A DNA stretch of 39,720 nucleotides from an uncultured Lachnospiraceae bacterium (GCA_944380315.1 CALWHG010000015.1:1-39720), one strand, 5' to 3'. Positions 26,308-35,122 are shown, counted from the first letter of the stretch. Translations and numbers: made by a program. Notes: generated by a model not told the origin, from the letters alone.

Positions 26308-27303
26308 ATGGAAGAGAAGAACATACTTGAGATCCGCGGCCTCAAGTCATATTTCTTTACGGACAATGGAGTAGTGCCTGCAGTCGACGGAGTGGATCTG
26401 GACATACCCGAGGGCAAGATCATAGGCCTGGTGGGAGAGTCAGGCTGCGGCAAATCCATGACCGTCAGATCGGTCATGGGGCTCCTCAAGTACCCCGGAA
26501 GGGTGGTAGAGGGCTCCATCAGGTTTGATGGCAGAGAGATAGCCGGTCTTAAGGAAAATGAGCTCAGGGACATCTGCGGCAAGGACATATCCATGATATT
26601 CCAGGAGCCCATGACGAGCCTCAATCCCGTCATAAAGGTCGGCAAGCAGGTCAGAGAGACCCTGCTAATCCATGACCGCAGCATAAGCCGCGAGGAAGCG
26701 GACAGAAGGGTCATCGAGATCTTCAAAAAGGTAGGCATATCTGAGCCTGAAAAAAGGTTCAACAGCTATCCTCATCAGCTTTCAGGCGGACTGAGGCAGA
26801 GGGTCATGATAGCTATGGCCATGATATGCAAGCCTAAGCTCCTGATAGCAGATGAGCCCACCACGGCCTTGGACGTGACCATAGAGGCCCAGATCCTGAG
26901 GCTCATGAAGGAGCTCAGGGATGAGACAGGCATGAGCGTACTGCTCATAACCCACAACCTGGGAGTAGTGGCAGAGCTCTGTGATTATATATATGTCATG
27001 TATGCGGGCAAGATAGTGGAGCAGGCAGAGACCTTTGAGCTCTTCGATCATACGGCCCATCCCTATACCCAGGGGCTCCTGGATTCCATACCCCGTATAG
27101 GACGAAACGCTGACAGGCTCCATACCATACCCGGTGTAGTGCCCAATCTGCTGCACCTTCCCAAGGGCTGCGCCTTCTGCAACCGCTGTGAGCTGGCAGA
27201 AAAGAGCTGCCATGATCAGGGCGTGGAGCTCAGGGAGATAAGCCCGGGACATAAGGTACGCTGCATAAAGCCCATAGAACATAAGGAGGTGACTGGCTCA
27301 TGA
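26308..27303 (+). CDS. DppD-type ABC transporter ATP-binding protein
   Basis: A 331-residue ATPase that powers the peptide importer. The Walker A motif is GESGCGKS (Lys49), the signature is LSGGLRQRV, Walker B is LLIADEPTTALDV, and the switch His lies in LLITHNLGV. The C-terminal oligopeptide/dipeptide domain carries Cys residues in GCAFCNRC and KSC, typical of the [4Fe-4S]-binding tail seen in some DppD/OppD proteins. The start is ATG 26308 with AAAAGGAGG 7 nt upstream; in-frame codons further 5' lie within dppC. It overlaps the next gene by ATGA. Confidence 0.95.
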   Translation: MEEKNILEIRGLKSYFFTDNGVVPAVDGVDLDIPEGKIIGLVGESGCGKSMTVRSVMGLLKYPGRVVEGSIRFDGREIAGLKENELRDICGKDISMIFQEPMTSLNPVIKVGKQVRETLLIHDRSISREEADRRVIEIFKKVGISEPEKRFNSYPHQLSGGLRQRVMIAMAMICKPKLLIADEPTTALDVTIEAQILRLMKELRDETGMSVLLITHNLGVVAELCDYIYVMYAGKIVEQAETFELFDHTAHPYTQGLLDSIPRIGRNADRLHTIPGVVPNLLHLPKGCAFCNRCELAEKSCHDQGVELREISPGHKVRCIKPIEHKEVTGS

Positions 27304-28286
27304 ATGACAGCATGAATACTGCGCCTCAGGAGGTGCTGCTTAGGGCAGAGCACCTGTATAAAAACTATTCCACCGGTAAAAAGGGCAGAGAGGTCCATGC
27401 GGTATCTGACGTCAATCTCAGCATCATGAAGGGTGAGACCCTGGCGCTGGTAGGTGAGTCAGGCTGTGGAAAATCCACTCTCGGACGTACCCTCATACAC
27501 ATGCTTCCTGCCACCTCTGGCTCCATATATTATCAGGATATGGACATAGCTGCCATGGATGACAAGCAGTTCAAGCCCTATCGCAGGAAGATGCAGATGA
27601 TATTCCAGGATCCCTATGCAAGTCTGGATCCCCGTATGACGGTCAGGAACATCATAGCAGAGCCACTGGAGACCTATAAGGTATGTGCTACCAAGGAGGA
27701 GACCACGGAGAGAGTGCTGAAGCTCATGGATGCCGTAGGCATACCCGGAGAGTTCCTCAACCGCTATCCCCACCAGTTTTCAGGAGGACAGAGGCAGAGG
27801 ATAGGCATAGCCAGAGCCATAGCCCTGCAGCCTGAGCTCATCATCTGCGATGAGCCAGTATCGGCCCTGGATGTGTCAGTCCAGTCCCAGGTGCTAAACC
27901 TGCTGAAGGACATACAGCATGCCTTTGAGCTGACCTATCTGTTCATAGGCCATGACCTTTCCGTCATCAACTTCGTTGCAGACAGGGTATGCGTCATGTT
28001 CCTTGGCTGCATATGTGAGGTGGCCGGCAAGGACGAGCTGTATTCAAAGCCCCTGCATCCTTATTCGGAGTTTTTGCTGGATGCCATCCCTGTGGCTGAT
28101 CCTCACAGGAGAAACAGGCAGAGGAAGGTGCTGACTGGTGAGATACCCAGTCCCATGGATCTTCCCAAGGGCTGCTGCTTCTGCACACGCTGTCCCTATG
28201 CTACGGACATATGCCGCAAGGAGCGCCCGGAGCTTCGTGATCTGGGAGACGGAAGACAGGTGGCCTGCCACCATCCCCTTGGCTGA
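27300..28286 (+). CDS. DppF-type ABC transporter ATP-binding protein
   Basis: A 328-residue second ATPase of the importer. Walker A is GESGCGKST (Lys59), the signature is FSGGQRQRI, Walker B is LIICDEPVSALDV, and the switch His is in FIGHDLSV. The C-terminal oligopeptide domain again has clustered cysteines (GCCFCTRC, DIC). ATG overlaps the dppD-type stop; AAGGAGG lies 11 nt upstream. With the four preceding genes it forms a complete five-subunit importer. Confidence 0.95.
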   Translation: MNDSMNTAPQEVLLRAEHLYKNYSTGKKGREVHAVSDVNLSIMKGETLALVGESGCGKSTLGRTLIHMLPATSGSIYYQDMDIAAMDDKQFKPYRRKMQMIFQDPYASLDPRMTVRNIIAEPLETYKVCATKEETTERVLKLMDAVGIPGEFLNRYPHQFSGGQRQRIGIARAIALQPELIICDEPVSALDVSVQSQVLNLLKDIQHAFELTYLFIGHDLSVINFVADRVCVMFLGCICEVAGKDELYSKPLHPYSEFLLDAIPVADPHRRNRQRKVLTGEIPSPMDLPKGCCFCTRCPYATDICRKERPELRDLGDGRQVACHHPLG

Positions 28287-28304
28287 TATGCCTGAAACAT
28301 AACG

Positions 28305-29465
28305 ATGACATCCTCCGGAGACAAAAGGAAAAACAGAGATATAAATGTAGAGCTGCTTCGTATCATGGCATGTCTCATGGTCATAGTCCTTCACGTAAAG
28401 CTGTTTTCTGTGAAGGACGGACAGGTAAGGGACACAGTGCTCATGGTACAGACACTGGCTTCCATAGCAGTGGGCAGCTTTTTTCTCATGTCAGGATTTT
28501 TCATCCCAAACCAGAGCTCAGTGCCCAGGGTATGGAAGAGCTTCTTACGCAATACGGCGCTTCCGGCACTGCTGGTGGTGCTGGCCGTAAATATACTGGG
28601 TCCCTGGCTGGATGATGAGGCCGGATTTTTGGAGGGCATCATGGCCTTCGATCTCCCTGACTTTGCGGAGAGGCTCATGAGGGCCATCATAGGCCTTGAT
28701 GTGTCCTTCCTTGGAAATGGCTGCGCCCATCTCTGGTTCATAATGAGCTATGCACTGATCATGATATGGGCACCGGCTATCATGCTCTTTGCCCATCATG
28801 ACGGCAAAAGGCTGCTCACGTTTTATGCCGCCCTGGCCTTGTTCAGGCTCTGCATCATAGATATCACCAAGATGACCGGCATACCTGTGGTCATATATCT
28901 GGTGGAGCTTGGACCAGTGGAGGTGCTCTATTTCGTACTTGGATACCTTATATATACCTTCAGGGACAGACTTGCCAAAGCTGGCTGGACGGCGCCTGTA
29001 TTTGGGGCACTCGCTGTCATTTGGTTCGCACTGGTGTTCCTGGTTCAGAGGACCTACTATGTCTTCCTCATGGATCAGGGCAGGGATGTGTTTGATGTCA
29101 ATATATCGGGAGCCTACTATACGAGCTGGGCAAGCTTCTGCGCCATGGTGTCGGCCTGCCTTGTTGCTCTTTTCGTGCTTTCTCTGGATATAAAGGGAGA
29201 GAGGCTAAGGAAGGCCATAGAGGTACTTGGCAGTCTGACATTCCCCATATATCTGATACATTATCCCATAGTCATGAAGATCAATGCCATGGGCTTTGGC
29301 GGGGCCCTTGAGAAGCTCTTCCATGCCGAGACGGCTGTCGGTGCTGTCATATACACGGGCTTTTATACTCTGCTCGTATTTTTGGTGACCGGAGGACTTA
29401 TACTGAGCTTTCGCAGCATAAGGCAGGCCATGGCTCATAAAAGGATCATACCTATAAATAAATGA
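28305..29465 (+). CDS. Acyltransferase-3 family membrane protein
   Basis: A 386-residue integral membrane protein with about ten helices, of the acyltransferase-3 (OafA/WecH-like) family, which moves acyl groups onto cell-surface sugars or other envelope molecules. The diagnostic N-terminus is NVELLRIMACLMVIVLHV, with the catalytic-type His near residue 28. Further family features are FFLMSGFFIP and, late, LTFPIYLIHYPIVMKI. It starts 18 nt after the ABC operon, without a clear ribosome-binding site, so it may be read as the last gene of that operon. A terminator follows. The acceptor and donor are unknown. Confidence 0.85.
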   Translation: MTSSGDKRKNRDINVELLRIMACLMVIVLHVKLFSVKDGQVRDTVLMVQTLASIAVGSFFLMSGFFIPNQSSVPRVWKSFLRNTALPALLVVLAVNILGPWLDDEAGFLEGIMAFDLPDFAERLMRAIIGLDVSFLGNGCAHLWFIMSYALIMIWAPAIMLFAHHDGKRLLTFYAALALFRLCIIDITKMTGIPVVIYLVELGPVEVLYFVLGYLIYTFRDRLAKAGWTAPVFGALAVIWFALVFLVQRTYYVFLMDQGRDVFDVNISGAYYTSWASFCAMVSACLVALFVLSLDIKGERLRKAIEVLGSLTFPIYLIHYPIVMKINAMGFGGALEKLFHAETAVGAVIYTGFYTLLVFLVTGGLILSFRSIRQAMAHKRIIPINK

Positions 29466-29498
29466 TATGGCTATCATAAACCAATGAGGCAAAAAAGT

Positions 29499-29526
29499 GG
29501 TCGGAAACAGGTTTTCCGGCCTTTTT
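29499..29526 (+). terminator. Rho-independent terminator after the transporter/acyltransferase operon
   Basis: GGTCGGAAA / TTTCCGGCC (9-bp stem, one wobble pair) with a 5-nt loop, followed by TTTTT at 29522-29526. Confidence 0.85.
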
Positions 29527-29605
29527 AAAATTCACTGGATGCATTTTGGTAGACATTTCCATGATTTGAGGTTATAAAAATTACTCATAGCGAAAGTTTT
29601 CATGC

Positions 29606-29827
29606 ATGAGACTGGCTGCATCCGTATCACTTTCAGCCATGTTCGGATTCCCCATGACCCAGATTATAGTGGACAACGTGGTGGACAGCTATACTGAGCT
29701 GAGTGATGAAAACTGGGAAAAGCTCAGAGAAAAGGCCATGCCTCAGATGATCATAGCCGGTTTCACCACCGTTACGATCACATCCGTGGCCATAGCCGGA
29801 TTCATAGCTCCCCTCATCTTCGTATGA
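29606..29827 (+). pseudogene. C-terminal remnant of a multi-pass membrane protein (uncertain)
   Basis: A 73-residue frame with no ribosome-binding site at its ATG; upstream in the same frame a stop occurs at 29588. The peptide has a hydrophobic start (LAASVSLSAMFGFPMTQIIV), a polar loop (SYTELSDENWEKLREKAMP), and a second strongly hydrophobic helix ending in GFIAPLIFV. The make-up, coding-like codon choice (ATA, CTC) and abrupt 5' end look like the last two helices of a transporter whose front part has been lost. I do not recognise the family with confidence. A small real membrane protein is the alternative. The amidohydrolase gene follows after 69 nt. Confidence 0.4.
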
Positions 29828-29896
29828 TGTAAGGGACCGAAACTCAATAAGATCAGAAACAAAAACAAAACTATATATTTAATGAGGTAAAAACAA

Positions 29897-31072
29897 ATGA
29901 GCAAGAAAGTCTTCAAGAACTGTAAGGTAGTCGACGTCATGAACAAAAATATCTTTGACGGCGCAGTGGCTGTCGAGGATGGAAAGATCGTCGAGGTAGG
30001 TGCCTCCGTATCAGAGGCTGGTGCTGAGGTGGTGGACCTTCAGGGCAAGTATGTGATGCCTGGTCTCTTTAACTGCCATACCCATATGTGCATGGCTCCC
30101 AATCCTGCCATGGATTACAGCCTCAATGATGCAAAGCTGACCATCCAGGCCATCAACAACCTCAAGGAGTATCTTAGGACCGGCGTTACCTTCATCAGAG
30201 ATGTGGGCGGCGAGAACTATGTGGACATAGATGTGAGAAATGCAGCCAGGAAGGGACAGGTACTGGCTCCCGACATGCAGGTATCCGGAAAATGCATCTG
30301 CATGACAGGCGGACACGGATGGCAGATGGGCCGCGAAGCGGATGGACCCGATGACTGCCGTAAGGCAGCCAGAGAGCAGCTCCGTGCAGGCGCTGACTGG
30401 ATCAAGATCATGGGTACAGGCGGAGTCATGACCGAGGGTGTTGAGCCCGGATCACCTCAGCTCAATGAGGACGAGCTCCGTGCAGCCATAGAGGAGGGCC
30501 ATAAGGTAGGAGCAAAGGCAGCTACCCACAGCCAGGGCATGACCGGTATCAAGAATGCTCTGAGAGCAGGCGTGGATTCCGTAGAGCACGGATTCTATAT
30601 GGATGACTGGTGCTTTGACTGGATGAAAGAGCACAATGTATTCTTCGTTCCCACCCTTGCAGCAGTACACTGGATCAAGGTCAACGGCGTAGAGGCCGGC
30701 ATACCTGAGTATGCAGTAAGAAAGGTAAATGCTACCTGCGAGGATCATCTCAATACCTTCAGGAATGCCTACAAGGCAGGTGTCAAGATCGCCCTTGGAA
30801 CCGATGCAGGCACTCCCTTCAACAGACATGACATGACCGCCTATGAGATGGTGCTCATGGAGAAGGCCGGCATGGATGTATGGGATGCTCTGAGAGCAGG
30901 CACCATAGTTGCAGCTGAGCTCTGCGGAGTGGACAAGACCCATGGAAGCATAGAGGTAGGCAAGAAGGCAAACATGGCAGTATTTGACAACGACCCTACC
31001 AAGGACGTGGAAGGCATGCTGAAGTGCCGCATGACCGTGCTTGGCGGAGAGATCGTTCACTGCGATATGTGA
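29897..31072 (+). CDS. Metal-dependent amidohydrolase (imidazolonepropionase/prolidase-like)
   Basis: A 391-residue cytosolic hydrolase of the amidohydrolase superfamily. Residues 1-55 form the small beta domain. The metal-binding HxH motif is in NCHTHM (about 59-64), the bridging Lys in WIKIMGTGG, metal His residues in ATHSQG and VEHGF, and the catalytic Asp in LGTDAG. The C-terminus (GSIEVGKKANMAVF) closes the beta domain. The closest family impression is the Xaa-Pro dipeptidase-like/N-acyl amino acid amidohydrolase group; the substrate is not determined. GAGG lies about 9 nt before ATG. Codons are rich in ATC and CGT compared with neighbours, suggesting high expression. It may process peptides brought in by the nearby importer; that link is inference. 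Confidence 0.88.
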   Translation: MSKKVFKNCKVVDVMNKNIFDGAVAVEDGKIVEVGASVSEAGAEVVDLQGKYVMPGLFNCHTHMCMAPNPAMDYSLNDAKLTIQAINNLKEYLRTGVTFIRDVGGENYVDIDVRNAARKGQVLAPDMQVSGKCICMTGGHGWQMGREADGPDDCRKAAREQLRAGADWIKIMGTGGVMTEGVEPGSPQLNEDELRAAIEEGHKVGAKAATHSQGMTGIKNALRAGVDSVEHGFYMDDWCFDWMKEHNVFFVPTLAAVHWIKVNGVEAGIPEYAVRKVNATCEDHLNTFRNAYKAGVKIALGTDAGTPFNRHDMTAYEMVLMEKAGMDVWDALRAGTIVAAELCGVDKTHGSIEVGKKANMAVFDNDPTKDVEGMLKCRMTVLGGEIVHCDM

Positions 31073-31131
31073 TCAGCTAACTGAGATCTGCTGACAGCCT
31101 TACAAAAGGATAAAAGGATGGATAAATAAAG

Positions 31132-31169
31132 CAGTCCATGTCTCCGGTCAGGAGGCATGGGCTGTTTTT
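31132..31169 (+). terminator. Rho-independent terminator after the amidohydrolase
   Basis: CAGTCCATG / CATGGGCTG (one wobble pair) with an inner CTCC/GGAG pairing, followed by TTTTT at 31165-31169. Confidence 0.85.
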
Positions 31170-31171
31170 GG

Positions 31172-31200
31172 TGGACGAAAGGCCTCAAACATAATATAAT
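31172..31200 (+). promoter_or_regulatory. Promoter directly abutting the acyltransferase start codon
   Basis: TGGACG (31172-31177), a 17-bp spacer and consensus TATAAT (31195-31200). The ATG is at 31209, so the predicted start of transcription falls at or within 1-3 nt of it. There is no ribosome-binding site, which implies a leaderless mRNA. Confidence 0.6.
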
Positions 31201-31208
31201 GTAGACTT

Positions 31209-32276
31209 ATGAAGAGGGAAAGACTGTTTTATCTGGATCTGATCAGAGTCATATCCATGCTTTTGATAGTCATATACCATTTTCCGCTGCCCCTCTATAT
31301 CGGAGGGACGGATGTGCTCCACAGCACGGCAAACAGCCGCTGGGGAGTGGCGGTGGTATATGTATTTTTTATGATTTCCGGAGCTGCCCTTTTCAGACGC
31401 TACAGACATAGGGACAGCTTCAGCCTGATCAGCTATTATAAGAGGAGGATCAGCTCTCTGTATCCTCTTTTCTATGTAGCCTATGTGCTTGGCTTTATGT
31501 ACGTGTTCTGGGTAAGAGGCAGCATGTACTCCTATGTACCGACGAGAGCATTTTTATGGACCATACTGGGGCTTGATGGATACCTCAACAGCATAGTCCC
31601 CACCTTTACCATGGTGGGAGAATGGTTCCTGGGAGCCATCATCATAGTTTATGCCCTGTTTCCTCTTGTATATCATGTGGTCATGAAAAAGGATGAGGGC
31701 ATGGATCCCCGAAGGAGCCTGATGCTTATGGCCTTGCTTTTCTGCGGGACTCTGGCAGTGTATATCTTCCACCCTCTGAAGCTCATAGAGATCAAGGCCG
31801 ATCCGGTGGTAGACCTGAGCTTTTTCCTGCTGGGAGCCTGCATAAGCGAGCTCTGGGGAGAGAGGCTGGCCTATGGAGGACTCAGGATACCTGGGCTTCT
31901 GGTATCAGGACTCATGCTGCTTGCATGGTGCTTCATAAAGCTGCCCTTTGGGACTGCTCTCAGTACGGACGGACTGCCGCTCTACCTTACGGAATCGGTG
32001 GCTGCGGTCTGCATATTTGTTTTTATGACCGCACTGTCAGGATATCTGGAGGCGCTTCCCACATTAAAAAGGATCATCGGGAGGGCTTCCGGCTATACCT
32101 ATGGGGTATTCCTCATCCACCATCTGGTGGAGTCTCAGATATGCGCCCATTTTGATACGGATGCATTTTCCAGGAGGGACACGGCCATACTTCTGATGCT
32201 CTGCCTCCTGGCAGTCATCATTTTCACTGCTCTGATCTACAGGATCAGAGATATACTTGGGAGGATGCTTTCATGA
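31209..32276 (+). CDS. Acyltransferase-3 family membrane protein
   Basis: A 355-residue multi-pass membrane protein of the acyltransferase-3 family. The N-terminus RLFYLDLIRVISMLLIVIYH, with the conserved Arg-His features, is canonical and fixes the start at 31209 although no ribosome-binding site exists. Later segments VYVFFMISGAALF and, near the end, YGVFLIHHLVE also fit. It probably acylates an envelope polymer or a lipid-linked sugar. Its stop overlaps the next start (ATGA), so it is coupled to the ornithine cyclodeaminase-like gene. It is only distantly similar to the other acyltransferase at 28305. Confidence 0.85.
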   Translation: MKRERLFYLDLIRVISMLLIVIYHFPLPLYIGGTDVLHSTANSRWGVAVVYVFFMISGAALFRRYRHRDSFSLISYYKRRISSLYPLFYVAYVLGFMYVFWVRGSMYSYVPTRAFLWTILGLDGYLNSIVPTFTMVGEWFLGAIIIVYALFPLVYHVVMKKDEGMDPRRSLMLMALLFCGTLAVYIFHPLKLIEIKADPVVDLSFFLLGACISELWGERLAYGGLRIPGLLVSGLMLLAWCFIKLPFGTALSTDGLPLYLTESVAAVCIFVFMTALSGYLEALPTLKRIIGRASGYTYGVFLIHHLVESQICAHFDTDAFSRRDTAILLMLCLLAVIIFTALIYRIRDILGRMLS

Positions 32277-33376
32277 GCTTTTTCATGCCAGTATACAACG
32301 GCCCCGATTTTGACCGGGAGCCCTTCATATCATCGCCGGATGCAGAGACTGCGGAGGTCCTTAAGGATGGCATAGCTCCTGAGGGCTATCACAGCACCTC
32401 CATGTACCCGGAGTATTTCAGGATAGGAGGACAGTGGCTGCTTCCTAAGCGCAGCCGCATGGATTCGAGCGTCATCATATCGGGGGACGGTGAGCTTCTG
32501 GTAGTGGAGAACCGCAACCTGAAAAAGGGAGACCGGGTAATACTTGGCAGGACAGAGGACGGAAGCCAGGGCATATACGTGCATACGGATGGCTTTTCCG
32601 AGGCTGAAAGTATAGATGCTGACAAGTTCGTATTCAGACAGGGACGGAGCCGTGAGACCTCCTACGCCAGGGATTATGACAGACTATGCGAGCTTTTGAG
32701 ATATGAAAATGAGCATGGAGGGAATATACTATGGGTCATGGGACCTGCCTTTGCCTTTGACGAGGGAGCCAGACGATGCATGGGTAGGCTCATAGATGCA
32801 GGCTATATGCAGGGACTTATGGCAGGCAACGCCCTGGCCACTCACGATCTGGAGGCCTCCCTGCTGCATACCGCCCTGGGACAGGACATATATACGGGCA
32901 GGAGCATGCCGAACGGTCACTATAACCACCTGGATGTCATAAACAGGGTCAGGGCCTGTGGAAGCATAGGCAGCTTCATAGAGAGCTATGGTATAGATGA
33001 GGGTATCATGTACAGCGTGGTGAAGAACCATATCCCCTTCGTGCTGACAGGCTCCATACGTGATGACGGCCCCCTTCCTGAGGTCATAGGCGATGTATAT
33101 GAAGGGCAGACGGCCATGAGGAGGCTTACGGAAAAGGCCACTACGGTCATATGTCTTGCCACCATGCTGCATACCATAGCCACAGGCAATATGACTCCCT
33201 CCTATCATGTCGATGAGGACGGAGGACTGAGGCCTGTATTTCTCTACACCGTGGATGCGGATGAATTTGTGGTCAATAAGCTTCTGGACAGAGGCAGCCT
33301 GAGTGCCACTACCATGGTCACCAATGTACAGGATTTCATAGCTCATGTAGCTGCAAAACTTGAGGTTATGAACTAA
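32273..33376 (+). CDS. Stand-alone ornithine cyclodeaminase-type protein (TIGR00300/AgrE C-terminal family)
   Basis: A 367-residue cytosolic protein. It matches the 'LOR/SDH bifunctional enzyme conserved region' family (TIGR00300). As I recall, this is the C-terminal domain of cyanobacterial AgrE/ArgZ and the stand-alone archaeal ornithine cyclodeaminase that makes proline from ornithine with NAD. Signatures seen: GQWLLPKRSRMD, NALATHDLEASLLHTALG, GHYNHLDVINRVRACGSI, the very characteristic LTGSIRDDGPLPEV, and near the end a DRGS (usually KLADRGS). The usual CVDINP is replaced by YTVDAD, so the active site may have changed. It overlaps the upstream acyltransferase by ATGA. Assignment to the family is good; the reaction is inferred. 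Confidence 0.75.
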   Translation: MSFFMPVYNGPDFDREPFISSPDAETAEVLKDGIAPEGYHSTSMYPEYFRIGGQWLLPKRSRMDSSVIISGDGELLVVENRNLKKGDRVILGRTEDGSQGIYVHTDGFSEAESIDADKFVFRQGRSRETSYARDYDRLCELLRYENEHGGNILWVMGPAFAFDEGARRCMGRLIDAGYMQGLMAGNALATHDLEASLLHTALGQDIYTGRSMPNGHYNHLDVINRVRACGSIGSFIESYGIDEGIMYSVVKNHIPFVLTGSIRDDGPLPEVIGDVYEGQTAMRRLTEKATTVICLATMLHTIATGNMTPSYHVDEDGGLRPVFLYTVDADEFVVNKLLDRGSLSATTMVTNVQDFIAHVAAKLEVMN

Positions 33377-33410
33377 AAATATAAAGATATTGAAAGGAAA
33401 TAATGTTACG

Positions 33411-34253
33411 ATGGATATAAATAATGAAAAGCATACTCCTGCAAGGTTCCTGATGCGTATTTTGCAGGGAGCACTCATAGGACTTGGAGCAGTGCTTCCG
33501 GGTATATCCGGAGGAGTGCTTTGCGTGGTATTTGGCATATATAAGCCGGTCATGGAGCTGCTCTCCAATCCCTTCAGGAATTTCAGGACACATGTGCCCA
33601 GGCTCATACCTGTCATCATAGGTATGGGCATAGGCTTCCTCGGAGTGGCAAATCTCCTGGCCTATCTGCTCGACAGGTATCCTGATCAGTCGGTCTGCCT
33701 TTTCATAGGCCTTATAACCGGCATGCTGCCCTCACTCTGGCGAGAGGCGGGAGAGCAGGGCAGGACGAAGGGCTCGTACATATCCATGGGCATAGCCTTC
33801 CTTGTGGTCATGACACTGCTCACAGCCCTCAATGTGCTTTCAGTCACCATAGAGCCCGGTACAGGCTGGTACCTGTTCTGCGGCTTCTGTCTGGCCCTCA
33901 GCGTCATAGCTCCCGGTATGAGCTTTTCCACTCTGCTCATGCCACTGGGGCTGTATACTCCCTTCGTGGATGGCATAGGGCACCTGGACATGTCAGTATG
34001 CATCCCCGGAGGCATAGGAGCGCTGGTCACGGTCATATGCCTTGCAAAGGCGGTCAATGCTCTGTTTGAACATCAGTACAGTCTGGCCTTCCATGCCATA
34101 GTAGGCATAGTAGTGGCCGCTACCATCATGATAGTGCCCATAGGAGCCATAACTGCTTCCTTCATGTCTGCAGTCATAGACATAGCTCTGTTTGCAGTGG
34201 GAGTAGTGGCGGCACTTATGCTTGACAGCTTCAATCAGAGGGTGATGGCGTGA
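33411..34253 (+). CDS. popT: DUF368 membrane protein, PopT-type undecaprenyl-phosphate translocase
   Basis: A 280-residue integral membrane protein of the DUF368 family, whose members return undecaprenyl phosphate to the cytoplasmic face of the membrane for reuse in wall synthesis. The two family half-site motifs are present: GAVLPGISGGVLCVVFGIY near the N-terminus and VIAPGMSFSTLLMPLGLY in the middle. About eight helices follow the usual internal duplication. The start is taken as ATG 33411 (AAAGGA about 12 nt upstream); a TTG at 33390 is possible. Its stop overlaps the GTG start of the MerR gene. It sits next to an acyltransferase, in line with an envelope role for the operon. Confidence 0.87.
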   Translation: MDINNEKHTPARFLMRILQGALIGLGAVLPGISGGVLCVVFGIYKPVMELLSNPFRNFRTHVPRLIPVIIGMGIGFLGVANLLAYLLDRYPDQSVCLFIGLITGMLPSLWREAGEQGRTKGSYISMGIAFLVVMTLLTALNVLSVTIEPGTGWYLFCGFCLALSVIAPGMSFSTLLMPLGLYTPFVDGIGHLDMSVCIPGGIGALVTVICLAKAVNALFEHQYSLAFHAIVGIVVAATIMIVPIGAITASFMSAVIDIALFAVGVVAALMLDSFNQRVMA

Positions 34254-35047
34254 GATATTATCAGATAGGAGAGGCCTCGGAGATCACAGGCCTTTCCAGG
34301 GATACCCTCAGATTTTATGAAAAGAAGGGACTCATACACTCTGAACGCAGGGACAATGGCTATCGCATGTACAGCGAAGAGGAGCTCTGCTCCCTGGTGA
34401 GCATCCTTTATAAGCGCCGGATGAATTACAGCCTCAAGGGCATAGGCAGCGATATGTCCGAAGGCTCCGACAGGCTCGAGGAGCTTAAGGAGACTACAAG
34501 AGCTTCTCTGCGCCTTGAGGAGGAAGAACTCAGGAAGCACAGTCTGTCCATGACCAGACTGAGACTTACCATGAGAGATCTGGAGGACATAGAAAAGGAT
34601 CTTGGAAGAGTGTCACAGAGGTGCTTTCCGAAGGTATATGTGCTCGAGCATCATCCCAGCTATATGGATGCGACCATGAGCTGGTTCAGGCTCTGCTCGG
34701 AGCTTGACGGACTGGATATGTGCTATCTCATGAGCCGGTATGACCTGAGAAAGGGAGATGCTGTATATAGGGATACGGCCCTGATCTTTTTCAGGCATAT
34801 TGATGATCAGCTTGAAAGGGAGATAAAAGGAAGGGGAGCCAGGCTCTGCGAGCTATCAGGAAGGAACTGCATATATACGGTTGCAGAAGCCTATGGTGGA
34901 GAAGTCAAGCCAACAGCTGACAGGATGCTTCATGGATCCGGGATATCAGGAGAAACGGGACACAGAGAGCTCTACACCATAAACCTCATGGATGCCAGGA
35001 GAGATCAGGTGAGGATAAGCTACAGGCAGTTTTATATACCGGCCTGA
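34250..35047 (+). CDS. MerR-family transcriptional regulator
   Basis: A 265-residue regulator. The N-terminal MerR winged helix-turn-helix (YYQIGEASEITGLSRDTLRF, then YEKKGLI, 3-30) is followed by a coiled-coil dimer helix (about 75-120). A C-terminal domain of about 140 residues may bind an effector (GyrI/BmrR-like in size and position, but not clearly matched). No cysteine pair of metal-sensing MerR proteins is seen at the helix end. The start is GTG, overlapping the popT stop by GTGA. It likely autoregulates the 31209-35047 operon. Confidence 0.88.
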   Translation: MRYYQIGEASEITGLSRDTLRFYEKKGLIHSERRDNGYRMYSEEELCSLVSILYKRRMNYSLKGIGSDMSEGSDRLEELKETTRASLRLEEEELRKHSLSMTRLRLTMRDLEDIEKDLGRVSQRCFPKVYVLEHHPSYMDATMSWFRLCSELDGLDMCYLMSRYDLRKGDAVYRDTALIFFRHIDDQLEREIKGRGARLCELSGRNCIYTVAEAYGGEVKPTADRMLHGSGISGETGHRELYTINLMDARRDQVRISYRQFYIPA

Positions 35048-35093
35048 TAGAGGTGTAATTTAGGTAATTATAGGCAAAGATTCTTTTGTATAC

Positions 35094-35122
35094 TGGACAA
35101 AACCTTGCTGTTAGTTTATACT
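35094..35122 (+). promoter_or_regulatory. Sigma-A promoter for the Rpn-type gene
   Basis: TGGACA (35094-35099), a 17-bp spacer and TATACT (35117-35122), each 5/6 to consensus. It implies a 5' leader of about 180 nt before the ATG at 35310. Confidence 0.55.

Noticed and set aside
32729-33631. Open frame of 300 codons on the minus strand
   Set aside because: It runs antisense across two conserved genes and their boundary; GC-rich third positions explain the absence of stops.
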